Origin: Chrysoporthe austroafricana
Lineage: Eukaryota > Ascomycota > Sordariomycetes > Diaporthales > Cryphonectriaceae
Length of the DNA stretch: 64,000 bases
Direction of reading: 5' to 3'
Assembly (NCBI GenBank): GCA_001051155.2
Contig: JYIP02000004.1
Span: 2,474,383 to 2,538,382 of the forward strand
Shown: positions 42,350 through 53,764 of the stretch, piece after piece
How positions within the stretch are numbered: position 1 is the first letter of the stretch
Layout of the letters: the number at the start of each line of letters is the position of its first letter
Program-made: the position numbers and the translations under genes
The notes under the pieces: generated by a model
What the model was told of the DNA's origin: nothing
What the model saw: only the letters and a program-made list of their open reading frames with translations
Databases searched by the model: none

Positions 42350-44911
42350 ATGGAGACTGCGGCGGAGGAGCCAACCCATCATGTTCCTGGCCCCGAGGTC
42401 GGACGCCCCGACGATCTCACCGACACCATTCAAGACGACGAATTTGACTTCGAAATCAGTGGCGGCGACGACTTGGGCCGCTCTGAAGAGCTTGAGAACG
42501 CAAGGGATGATCTGACCTACCAGTCTGACAGCGCTGAGGTGCAGAATGGCGATTCGTATATGTTGCACCCACAAGAGCAAGGTGCGCAGGTATCGAATGT
42601 AGAGTCCCATCATGAAGAGAGCCTCGAGTACGGCCACGAGGATATCGACCTGGTGGTGCCTGAGTTTGATGCCTACGTTGAGGAAGATGAATATGCCCAG
42701 GACGTACGGGATGATGGTCCTGGCGATTACGAGGCCGTTGACCAGGACGAGAATCAAGAGGAACGTGTTGAAGGTGAAGATGGCTCTCAAGAAGGAATCG
42801 ACTACGAGGAGACGGCTGGCGAGTTTGACGGACTTGACACTGTACAGCCTGAGCTGGATCAAGATCACAACCTATTGAACGCTGCGGCAAGTGCCGATAG
42901 CGTTCATGACGAAGTCGTTCTCCAGGAGCTTACTCAGGAAGCTCGTCCAGTTGAGGACCGAGCCGAGGCAGGGACAGACACTGCCCAGGAGGTTCAATAT
43001 TTCGAAGAGGCGGCCGACGATGACGAGACGGCTGGAGCACTTGTTGGTGGCGATCACACTCAGAATACAAGCGGTACAGGCCAGGCGGAGAACAGCAACG
43101 TCGACTCTGATGTTGCGGACACATCCCCGGTTGTGAATGATCACACCACTGAGGTTGTTGATGAGTCCTTGGATCAGTCAAATTGGGACGCTGAGGATTA
43201 TGAGGAGGATAAGGACCAGCACTCCGACTCGTTCCCCAACGTGACGGTTTCGTACCAGGGACAGGAGTACTTTCTCTTTGGAGAGACTGCCGATGAAGAC
43301 CCCAACACATACTTTCTCAGCGATGTTGATCTGATCCATCAATCTCTGTCTCAGTTCCTCAGCAGTGTTCGCGAGGTCATCTCCTCAGAGTTGGAATTGA
43401 GCCAAGAGATCTTCCTCCAAGTTGACGGCCTCGGCCTCGAATTCGGCGAGTCCACAACGCAGGATTTCCTCAATCAGACCACGTTCGCTCAAATCATAGA
43501 GGTGAACAAGAGACTGGTTCAGCACGATGGTGGCTCTCAGTCGCCTGAGCTGTATATCTACCTTACCGCGCGATCGAACCCTGTGCATCGGTTTGCGGAT
43601 CTCGTGAAGGGCGCAGATGAGGGCCAAGGACTTTCGCGTTTCGAGAAGTACTACGAAGACGACTCTGGCAATGCCTCTGCCATGAATGAGGGAGACCAGC
43701 ATGATATTTCTCAGGACATCATCTCTGATGATCTGTCGCTTGATGACGCCAACGACGAGGGTGAGGAGGTCATGAGTGGAGCAGTCGAATCTCATGATGT
43801 CCAGCAGACACACAACCCCTTCCGAGTTACCGCAAACCAAGAGCAATCGAGTGTTGGTGCATCTGTCTCTGATAACGCAGAGGAAGACGCAGCTGAGTAC
43901 GAGACCGACATGGCTGGACGAGTAGAAGTTCACGCTTCTGATGCGGCCGCGAATGCTGGCTCTGCACTCGAGACTACAGATGTACATGAAGTATCTGTGG
44001 ATGATATCACAGAAGATGGCCCACCAGTCTCTGGCCAATTTGATATCGAGGTTCTGGAAGTTGAACATGATGTGGAGCGTCAGTATCAGGGCGGCCAGTC
44101 AGATGCCGGTGAGATCGATGAGACGGAGCAAGAGGCTGAGGTGTTAGCCAACTTCTCTCAGGAGGGACAAGAAGGCACTGACGGTGAGAACTCCTTTTCT
44201 TTGCAAGAACCTACATGTGCGAAACTAGATCTTTGTTTTTGCGACGACTGCTTGTCCCTGGAGTTTCTTACCGTTGAGGATCGCGGTGATGACAATCCTC
44301 ACGCCGGTATCACAAGTTCTATCCTTCCTCCAATTTCCGAAGAGGAATGGGAGCTTCTTCTGTCGGACTTCCAACAAGGCAACGTATCAGCTGACAAATC
44401 CATTAAAGATACCGCAGCCAATACGGCCGAGGACGACGATTACCTAGACCTTGGCCACGAAGGTGACCTCTTACAACCTGAAGATCACAGCGAGACAACG
44501 AATGGCGAGGCCGCTATACACATCGATACATCACGACAGGTGTCTGACAGCTCCAGCGCAACGGCAACCCTGGATGGAGAGGACAGCGCGCACGGAGACG
44601 GTGCAGATGTGGCCCAAGCTTCTGCGTACCCTACTCAGGCCCTAAATCAGACCCATCTTGATACTCATCCAATTGATGAGGACGAGATCGACTGGAACCA
44701 TGACGAGGACGACGAGATTGGCGTTGCGCATCAAAACCCGACCGACCTGTCTCCTTCGAGCATCTCTGCAAAGAGAAGCAGACAAGAAGACGAGGACACT
44801 GATGGTCTGGGTGACGAGAACGGTGCGTATCGGCTTTGTATCAATCTAGATGCGCATGCTGACATGCTACCAGCCGCCAAGCGCCGTCGAACTGAGGCGG
44901 ACGGCCCCTAA
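42350..44911 (+). CDS. Large acidic nuclear-type protein, function unknown
   Basis: Open frame of 853 codons; a 51-nt in-frame intron (44823-44873, GTGCGT ... GCTGAC ... CCAG) is likely, giving 836 residues and the join DENAAKRRRTE. The protein is extremely Asp/Glu-rich. One folded block can be seen at about 300-440: NVTVSYQGQEYFLFGE, SDVDLIHQSLSQFLSSVREV, ELELSQEIFLQVDGLGLEFG, FAQIIEVNKRLVQHDGG and ELYIYLTARSNPVHRFADLV, ending RFEKYYED. A second short block near the C-terminus is DEDEIDWNHDEDDEIG followed by SAKRSRQED and AAKRRRTE, a bipartite nuclear localisation signal. This layout recurs in uncharacterised ascomycete proteins. No enzymatic motif is visible; a chromatin-related role is only a guess from the acid/NLS make-up. 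Confidence 0.72.
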   Translation: METAAEEPTHHVPGPEVGRPDDLTDTIQDDEFDFEISGGDDLGRSEELENARDDLTYQSDSAEVQNGDSYMLHPQEQGAQVSNVESHHEESLEYGHEDIDLVVPEFDAYVEEDEYAQDVRDDGPGDYEAVDQDENQEERVEGEDGSQEGIDYEETAGEFDGLDTVQPELDQDHNLLNAAASADSVHDEVVLQELTQEARPVEDRAEAGTDTAQEVQYFEEAADDDETAGALVGGDHTQNTSGTGQAENSNVDSDVADTSPVVNDHTTEVVDESLDQSNWDAEDYEEDKDQHSDSFPNVTVSYQGQEYFLFGETADEDPNTYFLSDVDLIHQSLSQFLSSVREVISSELELSQEIFLQVDGLGLEFGESTTQDFLNQTTFAQIIEVNKRLVQHDGGSQSPELYIYLTARSNPVHRFADLVKGADEGQGLSRFEKYYEDDSGNASAMNEGDQHDISQDIISDDLSLDDANDEGEEVMSGAVESHDVQQTHNPFRVTANQEQSSVGASVSDNAEEDAAEYETDMAGRVEVHASDAAANAGSALETTDVHEVSVDDITEDGPPVSGQFDIEVLEVEHDVERQYQGGQSDAGEIDETEQEAEVLANFSQEGQEGTDGENSFSLQEPTCAKLDLCFCDDCLSLEFLTVEDRGDDNPHAGITSSILPPISEEEWELLLSDFQQGNVSADKSIKDTAANTAEDDDYLDLGHEGDLLQPEDHSETTNGEAAIHIDTSRQVSDSSSATATLDGEDSAHGDGADVAQASAYPTQALNQTHLDTHPIDEDEIDWNHDEDDEIGVAHQNPTDLSPSSISAKRSRQEDEDTDGLGDENGAYRLCINLDAHADMLPAAKRRRTEADGP

Positions 44912-47537
44912 AATACAAACACGAACTCGGCGCCAATTTTGCGGCATCGAAAGTTGAAGACTGGGGAGCAGTTGTAGTGCATCTGCACCCTTTGTTTCCC
45001 CCTATTCGTTTCCTAGAGCCATCCTTTTAGCGATTCTCCCTCCGGCTCTTGACCCCAAAGAGCAACTTCGAACGGCAGCTGAAAGACGACAACACGGACC
45101 TACGCTACGAAAGAGCGTCTCAATGAAAAAGAAAGGTAAGTGAGTCCCCTGCTGAAAAGGAGACAGCATCGATTGGCACTCGAAGTGGTCGGACCACGAC
45201 GTATAGCCTGTCTCCTGGTAATACCGTACAGCGTCACTTCTCACCCTTCTCCGACGTTGTTTTTGTGTTTGCGTTTCCCCGAGAGAGGATCAAGAAAAAT
45301 AAGATGATACCCTAACCTCAGCAATTACTCGATTTGAAATGATCGGGAGATGGCAGGAGCTCCGGAGTCGAGGCGGAAATGTTTACACTACTTGTACATT
45401 ACTTTGTACACTGCGGGAGTAGAACATGGCGGAGCAACATTCGGGGGGTGAGCCCAGGCGTGGCGGTTCATACGACTGGCTGCCTATCTGGTAGCTCCGG
45501 TCACTGTGTGGATGTGGACGGGCTATGTTCTGTTCTCAAGCAAGGAGGCTAAGTATCCCGAACAATCACCAAACATGCTAGGTGCAAGGCGCCTTTTGGG
45601 CATGCTGGCGTATATGCAAGGGATTAGGCTGCTCTTGTTGGGAAGGCATTACGGTGGAGCGGAGCGCGGGCGTGCCAGGCGCTCCACATCGCGAGCGTTG
45701 AAGCTGGCTCCTGATTTCTCGAGATACTAGCCATAGCCGTGGCGATTTGTAGAGCAGAAGACTTGTACCAAAATCTGAGGAGATCCCCCCCGTACAGATC
45801 CACGCGGCTCGGTCTTGACCGCTGTACTTTGACAGCAATAGCTTCGGCGTCAAGGGTCTGGCGCCTCGTGCGCCTTCGTGGGAATCACTTCATCTTGAGG
45901 CACACGGACGGATCGCCATAGCCAGACCGGGGCCCCTGGAGAGGCAGCTCCCAGGCACCAGGAAGCTGGGATGTCACGGTCCGGCTCAAATGAGGAACGC
46001 AGATAGCAGCTCTTCTCATTCCACTGCTGACGCGTTGGCCGCAAATTGGGTGAGGCTGAGCCATGGCCGAATCGGAGAATACTAGGTGGGTGCGACACTG
46101 TCCCTAGGACACAAAGTAAGCTTTTCCCGGCCGTCGCTTTCTGCCGCTCCGTGGAAGGCCAGAAAAGCCCGAGGGCCAAGGTCAGGAGCAATAGTAGGCG
46201 ATGTTTCCCCGTGGGACGATCGTTGTCCCTCGATGTTTCGCAAGCGACTCGAGCCGTTGCAGGTTATATCCGATGTGCATTGCGCGCCGAGGTACTTAAT
46301 GGGGGTAGGGTGTTTCAACTGTGGCGACTCTTTCACTGCCGTATCTCGTGCACTACACAAAAATTCTCCCGGACGAGATCCCGGATGCCAAGTTGGCAGC
46401 TCGGATTGTACGAGGATTTTTCTCTTTTTTTTCTCTGTCATCTCGTGATTGCGGCGTATCCAAGTCCGCAGGCCTGAAGGCCGACAAGGCACGCAAGGCC
46501 CCTCGTATTCAAACTTGGAAGAGGCCCCTGAGCGGGCTGGAGTGAGATGGGCCAAGGCCACACCTACTCCGACACTAACAGCCCACGGCGCGTAACCCGC
46601 TGGCGGCAGATAGGGCACGCGGTCGCCCCTATGCAGGGCGGGCCACAGTGCCGGGGCGTGGGACGGTAATAGGTGAGGGCAGGCCTCTAGCCAGGGCATG
46701 TGCCAGGGGCTCAGGGACCAGTAACAGGATCGCCTTTGGGAGATCCGAAACCTTTGGGGTGCTGCGACACACGGTGGTGACATGGCCTCGAGCCCGTTCC
46801 AAACGCAGCGTGATCGGGTTATCCCTGTCGAGCCCGTCCAATTTTATCACAGATTTCGAACCTTGGCACGACTCAATCTAGACCAACCCGACCCGACAGA
46901 CAGACAGACAGACAGACAGCCAACCTCTACAGTGCCCAGAAGCGCATGCACCCGCCCGCCCTTGAGCCACACCCGGAGAAATAACCCTCCAGCAACACAC
47001 AGGGCGGCGATAGAAACGGGGTCCTCCCTCTCCACCAAGCACTGGCCAAGACAGGCAGACAGACAGGCAGCGCACGTTCCACGTCTGGTCGTCAGGTCTG
47101 TTGGGACTTCGGAAAGGGAAACATCCCGAACGAGAGCTATCCCGTTCAATCGAGTCCCTCCCGTCTCGGACTCGACACCATCACCACCACCACCACGACC
47201 CCTGACCTGAGCAACCTCACCCGGCGCACCTGACCTGCGAGGCGCCGACGGCCTGTCCTGCGACTCGGAGACACGAATCAACAGCCCTTGCCCTCGCTCG
47301 TTCCGATCCGGGCGGTGCATGTGTCGCCATTGAGGACCAAAGACGGACGGTCTTCCCGCAAAGTGTCCCCTCGCCCGGCGCGAGCGAGCTACCCGTCTCC
47401 CGCGTGTCAGGCCTGCCTCGGGCTTCCCACCCTCACTCCTGGGCGCCGCGCCCATCCACCGCCAGCCTTCGCACTGCACGATCCTTTCGGCCTCTCAGGC
47501 ATAGGCGGCGCCTAGCTGCTGTCACGCTCCTTTCAAG
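44912..47537. other. 2.6 kb intergenic with microsatellites
   Basis: No domain-bearing frame on either strand. Contains the (GACA)n tract listed separately and related GACAGGCA strings near 47050-47070. Leader of the magnesium transporter gene begins at about 47400. Confidence 0.45.
46895..46919. repeat. (GACA)n microsatellite
   Basis: Six uninterrupted copies of GACA, followed about 130 bases later by an imperfect GACAGGCA cluster. Simple tandem repeat. Confidence 0.85.
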
Positions 47538-49232
47538 ATGATGCTAGAAGAGAAGTACGACGTCCTCCGCACCTGTGTCCGGCGCAGAGCAGATGGCCGC
47601 CTGCCTGCCGCACTCGACCCGGGGAGAACACCCGCGCTGATGCATTCACTTCGCGCTGCAGATATATCGGCCTGGGACTGGCCATGACGTCCAGTCTGGC
47701 GATCGGTAAGGCTCATACTATCCTTTTCGCCTCGTGCTGTTCTCGAGTTCGATCGTGGCTGACCTGTTCCGGCTCTGCAGGCACGAGTTTCGTCATAACG
47801 AAAAAGGTACCCACACCCGCCTGCGCTCGCCCACACGACCCTCGAGCTCGAGACGCCCTATGCATCATACGATGTTCCGCCGTGTGCTCGGCCAATGGCT
47901 AACTGTGTCCCGGCAGGGTCTCAACCAAGCAGAAGAAAGGCATGGCTTCGAAGGAGATGGCTTCATATATCTACGGAACCCGATGTGGTGGGCCGGCATA
48001 TCCACACGTAAGAACACTTCGACCAGTGCCCCCACTAGACCTCTGCCCGAGGGTGAAGATGCTGACGGCGGGAACCCGACAGTGGTCATTGGCGAGATAT
48101 GTAACTTCGCAGCATACGCCTTCGCACCAGCCATCCTCGTCACACCACTTGGCGCGCTGTCCGTGTTGATAGGCGCAGTATTGGGGTCATATTTTCTCAA
48201 TGAGGAGCTTGGGATACTGGGAAAGCTGGGGAGCGCCATCTGCCTCATCGGCGCCGTCATCATTGTCCTCCATGCGCCGCCGGATGAGGATATCGAGACC
48301 ATCGAGACCATCCTCTCGTACGCGCTGAAGCCTGGTGAGACGCGACCGCCGACACTGCTCTGGCCATTTCCGTGTGGCTGACTTCGGGTTAGGTTTCCTG
48401 ATATACGCGATATCAGTGACAGCGTTCTCCGTGTTCATGATCTACAAGATCTCGCCCGTCTATGGGAAGCAGAACCCGCTCGTTTATCTCAGCATCTGCT
48501 CCCTCGTGGGATCAGTCTCGGTCATGGCCATCAAGGCCTTCGGCATCGCCCTGAAACTGACCTTTGCCGGGAACAACCAGTTCACGCATGCTTCGACATA
48601 TGTGTTCATGATTATTACCGCCGTGTGCATCTTGACGCAGATGAACTACTTCAACAAGGCGCTTAGCCAGTTCCCAACCAACATGTGCGTTTCCTGGGTG
48701 CCTGCGGTCGCAAAATGCCATGCTGACCGTGCTTTACAGCGTCAATCCGCTCTACTACGTGACCTTCACAACCGCAACCCTGTGCGCATCCTTCATCCTC
48801 TTCAACGGCTTCAACACCTCCGACCCTGTCAACACACTCTCGCTCCTCTGTGGCTTCCTCGTTACCTTCACGGGCGTGTACCTCCTGAACCTCTCGCGCC
48901 GCGACCCGAACGGCTTCAAGATGATCTCTGGGCGAGGCGGCAACGACGCCATCGGCACGGACATGGTTTCACAGATCCAGACGCGCATGAGCATGGAGGC
49001 GCGGCGCAGCTTCGGGACCAGGGTGAGCACCGACCGCGAGGGACAAGGCCTGATCCGCGCCTACGACGAGGAAGCGGCGGCCGAGTTCGGGCTCACGGAC
49101 CTCACGGAGGACAGCGACGACGAGGGCAGCAGCGGCAGAATGCTGCAGCAGAACGGCTCGGCAGAGCACAATGGCAATGGCAAGACGAAGACGTCAGCGG
49201 AGATGCAGGCGCCGAAGTCGGGGGAAAGATAA
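47538..49232 (+). CDS. NIPA-type magnesium transporter
   Basis: Seven exons (47538-47554, 47662-47705, 47781-47806, 47917-48007, 48083-48334, 48393-48684, 48740-49232) join without frame break to 404 residues. The first three exons are only 17, 44 and 26 nt. The result starts MMLEEKYIGLGLAMTSSLAI and GTSFVITKKGLN, then DGFIYLRNPMWWAGISTLVI, GEICNFAAYAFAPAILVTPL and GALSVLIGAVLGSYFLNEEL: the NIPA signature. About nine membrane spans; a hydrophilic C-terminal tail (from about 300) is Asp/Glu/Asn-rich and probably cytosolic. NIPA proteins move Mg2+ and related cations at the plasma membrane or endosomes. Junctions 1-3 were fixed by the conserved protein sequence; all borders are GT-AG. Confidence 0.9.
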
Positions 49233-50212
49233 CGCCTGTCTTGTCTCCGTGTATAAAATTAACAAAGAGGCTACGACGTGTATGACGAGAACTCATGGAT
49301 TTGGGGCTGGGGTTTTGGGACTGGATGATATCTTGGGGATTGCTAGAGCGTGTCCGGGCGGGCAGGCGGGCAGGCGGGCAGGCATCATTGGGTCACATTT
49401 GGCTGCATTTTCCACCTCCCTTTGTACCGTAGTTGTGACGAGCGGTACTCCTCGGACCTGTATGATTCACTAAATCTGCTCGAGCGTGGCCGTCTGGGAT
49501 TCTATCGGGTGCTGTTGCTGTGACGAGGGACTCGAAGGAACGCATCAGCCTTGTTCAAGCAGGTTTGTGCTAATGCACATGCGGACCGAAGACAATGACA
49601 CGACTTAGCCGACATATATCACTACGAGGAGCGGAGCGAGTATCGGATAATTTTGGACCTGAATGGAGGATACAGACTTTCCGAATGGGTTGTGGCGCCG
49701 TTACGTGTCGTGGATTATGGGTGAAGACATCATGGGCGAACACAGGAGCCCGTGCCCATTCTACGTGATGTTCGGATTCGAGGAGAAACAGCATTAGCGA
49801 GGGCCTCCAACGCCCACAAACTCCGTGAGAATACCTATATGAAATACCACTTCCAGCATCTGTCCCGAGACTACTCACCTGGCCGTTGCCCATTGACCTC
49901 TCTAGCAGATTTGCTGTCGGACGAGCCTCCGAATACTACATATGCCGCGCAGTCTCGGCACCGTGCCAAGCACCACCCACTGACGCAGGCGCTTGGCCCA
50001 CGTACAGACGTACACCTCACTTGTCAACCGCCCGACAGCCGGCCCACTTCACAGCAGAGCTTTCTCTCGCTCGACAAGCTTCAGCCCTGCAGGTTCTCAG
50101 CCTTGCGGCCTCACGATCTAGCTACTGTGTAACTCCAACGCCGAAGTCGTCGCGGGCTGCACACCCTTACGTAACCCACTGCTAGCCCTCAGCCTTACCG
50201 CCTTATTCCACT
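49233..50212. other. Intergenic with GGGCAGGC repeats
   Basis: 980 bases between co-oriented genes. At 49355-49382 an 8-base unit (CGGGCAGG) repeats three times. Otherwise nothing recognisable; the last 300 bases are CT-rich promoter/leader. Confidence 0.45.
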
Positions 50213-51164
50213 ATGGGCTCGTTTCTTGCCAAGTTCGTGGCGAGTGAATACGCCGGGCATGTTCTAGAGGAGAACTTTGGACCAGAGGTGTGTTCCGGGT
50301 TCTCATTTCTATCTCCCTACTAACCAGAGGCGGACTGTCCCACTGCTCCCTCTCGCTCGCTATGAGAATCTAGAGCTTGCCTCCCTATTTCTCTCATCAA
50401 GAACACGTACGGTGTCTCTCTACGGGGGCGCTTGCTAATGCTGCGTCACGCAGAACCCCAAATATGACTTCGTGGTGACGGACGACGGGCGCCGCAAGAA
50501 GACTAAGAAACCCACGCCGCCGGGCCTGTCCGCTAACGACGAGCGGGTGCTCCGGACGCTCCGCCGGAAGGCCTGGCGGTACGAGTGGTGGGTGGACTGC
50601 CACTGCTGCTGCGGCGTGCACGTGCAGTTCGGCACCGTGACGCTGTGGGGCCTGCTCCCCGTCGTGGGCGACCTCGTCTCGCTGCTGAACGCGCTGACGC
50701 TCATCCGCGCCGCGCGCCGCGTCGACGGCGGCCTGCCCCTGCCCGCCCTGGCGATCATGCTGGTCTGGGCCGCTGTCGACTTCGCCATCAAGCTGGTGCC
50801 CATCGTCGGCGAGGTGGTCACGGCCGTGGTGAAGCCGAACACGCGGAACGCGCTGCGCGTCGAGGCGCTCCTGCGGGCGAGGGCGGCGCGGAGATGGGCT
50901 GGGGAGCAGGCGGGGCTCGTGGCGGGCGCCGAGGCTGATGACCCGCGCGCGCGGCTGTTGGTGGTGAGCGCGCAGCCCGAGGCGCAGAGGGGCATGAGTG
51001 TGCATGCGGGCGCCGCCGGCCCGTCGTATGGGACGGTGGGGGTCAGTGCTGGCACTGAGCGGTCGGGACCTGGGCAGGGGCGGAAGGAGTCTCGAGGTTT
51101 GTTGCCTTTCTGGAAGAGAAACGAGGACAGCGACAGCGAGGAGGAGGGCGGAGCACGGAGGTGA
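50213..51164 (+). CDS. DUF4112 family membrane protein
   Basis: Two exons (50213-50287 and 50454-51164) joined in phase 0 give 261 residues. Exon 1 encodes MGSFLAKFVASEYAGHVLEE NFGPE in two runs, and exon 2 the DUF4112 core: WWVDCHCCCGVHVQFGTVTL, WGLLPVVGDLVSLLNALTLI, LALAIMLVWAAVDFAIKLVP and IVGEVVTAVVKPNTRNALRV. Two hydrophobic helices (about 95-115 and 130-150) with a shared GL(L/V)P(V/I)VGD-like loop suggest membrane insertion. The C-terminal 100 residues are disordered and charged (EDSDSEEEGGARR). DUF4112 proteins occur in bacteria and fungi and have no established function. Confidence 0.8.
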
Positions 51165-52112
51165 GATGTTGGCAAGGTTGCTGCGGGCTGTCCGCCTCTC
51201 AGTCGCGCGGCGAGACGACGTGCTCGTCTTCGGCTTTTGGTCAGACGTGCAAGTCACATCGTGGCGCACGCCGCTGAACGGTGGGCATTCTAACTGGCGT
51301 TGTAGCGGCGCCGAGGACGGTGGTTGTCTAGCACGCCCCCGGCGCGAGAGTGAGAAGAGATGCCCGGTCAGAGTAAGTGGCCTCAAGGAAAGGGTCCCCT
51401 TCTGGCCTGGGCTGGGAGGAGACCGCCATTCACTTGGGCCTCGATTCTCTCGGCCCTCAGACGACTACTGATTGGAACTGGCGACGCTGACATGGCGGAA
51501 CGTGGCTGTGGAATTATGTCTGCAGATAACTTCTATAGCGGCTGAGGTCATTTCTAAAACGCTGGTCAGGAGCTGCGCAGTGCGCCGTCGAAGGTCACCG
51601 CTATCTGTACATATCGCATATAGTCCAATAGCAACGAGGCAGTCTCCCAAGAGACGAGCAACTCTCATCTAACCACTGCGACGATTACTGTAGCCACAAT
51701 TACCCCGGAATCAGGGTTTTAATTGCGCTGCTGTTAAGTCAACACTCTTGCCTATACGGTGGATGAGGCTGAGTCCGCCAAGTCGCACATCCTGCAGGCC
51801 GCTACCGCCTTTGCGCACCCACGATCCATCACCACAGTAAGTTGAAAAAGCGCGAAAGGGGAAAATGCCATCGTCACCGTTTAGATGCATCACTGCCTTC
51901 CCTTATCGTCAGGGGCCGAGGGATCACTCTTCCCCTGGAGTGGGATCCCGTCGACCTCTCCAATCCTTCTATAAAGGCTCAACAAGAGGCAATGCCGTTT
52001 TAACCATGCCCCCTCTGGTTTACCAATCGCTATCACTGATGCACGCTCTGGTTCTTTACGTCTCTCCCTCATCACCTCGCCGCGGCAGAATTGTTCTGTG
52101 ACGCGCGCGATT
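51165..52112. other. Intergenic, no gene recognised
   Basis: 950 bases between co-oriented genes; only short frames without features. Confidence 0.5.
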
Positions 52113-53156
52113 ATGTCGACGTCCCAACAGAGGGCGGTCATCATCACGGCTCTTACCGGCACTGGAAAGTCCACGCTAAGCATTTCCCCAAGACTACCGA
52201 CTAGGAGTTACGATGGTCCACCGATAGGGAAATATAAGCCCGGCGAGTCGCGGGTGGCGGTCTATACCGACCCGGAGACCGGGCAGGACTTCGGGGTGCT
52301 CGATCTCGACGCGGAGAACTACCGCCTGGAGGACAGCTCCCACGACATAGAGAGATGGGTCAGCGAGATCAGGAGCATGCGGGACACGCTTGCCATCATC
52401 CTGGCCGGGACAAACCCCCTGCTGAGCAACAGGCTACTGGAGGAGGGTCTCCAGTTCTGGGTTGTGTTCCCGAGCCTGGGGCTGAGAGAGGACTGGGTCA
52501 GACGGCTGGGGAGGAGGCACTGGGAGTCGCTGGATGCGGAAGCTCTGGCGAGGAGGCTAGTAGATAGGGCGGGGGCAGAGCCTGGGAAGACGGGGTCGCT
52601 TGCGATGAGGACGCTGATGGCGAAGGAGCTGGGAAAGAAACCGATACGGGACGAGTTTAAGAGGCGCAAAGCCCGCGTCGAAAGCAGGCATACGGACCCG
52701 GTCTGCGGCCTCGCCTTCCTGTCGGGCCAGGAGAGAGACTCGTTGGTGGGCGTTCTGGCCGAGAGGTTGAGCGAGGAGCTGGTGGGGGTTGCGCGAGAGC
52801 TGGGCATGGGGCAGCAGGCCTTCCAGCGGGCGCTGGCGGCGGCGCTGCACGAGGCCCTGCAGGAGCAGCAGGACGGGCACGAGTGGTACGAAAAGAAGGT
52901 CAGCCGGGCGTGGGAGGAGTGGGTTGGCGGCCTGGAGCAGAAGAGCGGGTCGTCGCCGTGTCGGTTCCTCGCTACGAGGGAGCAGGTCCGTCGTGACACC
53001 ACGAGCGTCGCGCAGAAAGGCGCCGCGTCCAATCCCTGCTGGCTGGAGATCCGGCACCCGGGGCATGGGCTGTACGAGGTTCTGCCTTTCATCATGGACA
53101 ACAAGTTCAGGAGGGCTGACGAGCAGGACGCGCCATGGTATTTCCCAAGAGCTTAG
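52113..53156 (+). CDS. Intronless P-loop NTPase with phage-kinase-like pattern
   Basis: 347 residues in one exon; ATG 52113 is preferred over a GTG 15 bases upstream. Residues 9-21 (VIITALTGTGKST) form the P-loop, with Ala at the first Gly position. Residues 60-71 (FGVLDLDAENYR) hold an acidic motif, then DIERWVSEIRSMRDTLAIIL, GTNPLLSNRLLEEGLQFWVV and FPSLGLREDWVRRLGRRHWE. The order (P-loop, D-x-D-x-x-x-Y/F, 'W...I......ilvs.....r..L...g..f..vyP...l...w..R') is that of small nucleotide/nucleoside kinases common in phages and large DNA viruses. The C-terminal half (170-347) is helical and ends with ASNPCWLEIRHPGHGLYEVL. No fungal function known to me. Kinase activity and horizontal origin are inferences. 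Confidence 0.6.
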   Translation: MSTSQQRAVIITALTGTGKSTLSISPRLPTRSYDGPPIGKYKPGESRVAVYTDPETGQDFGVLDLDAENYRLEDSSHDIERWVSEIRSMRDTLAIILAGTNPLLSNRLLEEGLQFWVVFPSLGLREDWVRRLGRRHWESLDAEALARRLVDRAGAEPGKTGSLAMRTLMAKELGKKPIRDEFKRRKARVESRHTDPVCGLAFLSGQERDSLVGVLAERLSEELVGVARELGMGQQAFQRALAAALHEALQEQQDGHEWYEKKVSRAWEEWVGGLEQKSGSSPCRFLATREQVRRDTTSVAQKGAASNPCWLEIRHPGHGLYEVLPFIMDNKFRRADEQDAPWYFPRA

Positions 53157-53764
53157 ACATAGGTGCACCATCAGGCGGGCAGCCAACAAGCGCCAGCCAG
53201 CATGGATAGCATCTCCTAGTTATCCATTAGGCATGCAGAGCGTGAGTGGGATATCGACTTCAAGATGATCTCCTGTACGGATACAAACCCCGTCTGAATC
53301 CCCAGGGGATTAGCCGAATACCAAAGCAAACTATTGAGATGTTTCTCCCGCGAGTCGTGTGATGTTGCCGTCATCACGTCAGATGCTGCAAGGGACTCTT
53401 GTTGATCATTTCAACGTTGCTCCTCGATTGTCCATTTGTCTCAAGCTGGGTAGCAGAAATACAGAACGGATGCGAAGCAGATTCCTTTCCCTGATTCCAG
53501 CAAAAATGCAATTCAATTACGCCGGTCCCTAGTATTTTTGATGATGGAACCCCTTCCCTGTCTCTATTCCTCGATGCTGATCCCATCAAAATCCGCCATG
53601 GCTGCTCGTGGGCCGCCGAAGGCCGAAAACCCCAATCCCAAGGGCACTTCCGTTGATGTCAAGGCCAGACAGGTTTGCTCGAGAACCACGACAAAGAGTG
53701 TATCCGCTCTGCCCCAGAGATTCAAAGGCTATGTGGCGGACCATATCTCCGCTGCGAAATCTCA
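53157..53764. other. Convergent 3' spacer
   Basis: 600 bases between convergent gene ends; AT-richer after 53380. No gene seen. Confidence 0.5.

Noticed and set aside
49355..49382. CGGGCAGG direct repeats as a CRISPR-like or regulatory array
   Set aside because: Three adjacent copies without spacers; a simple tandem repeat.
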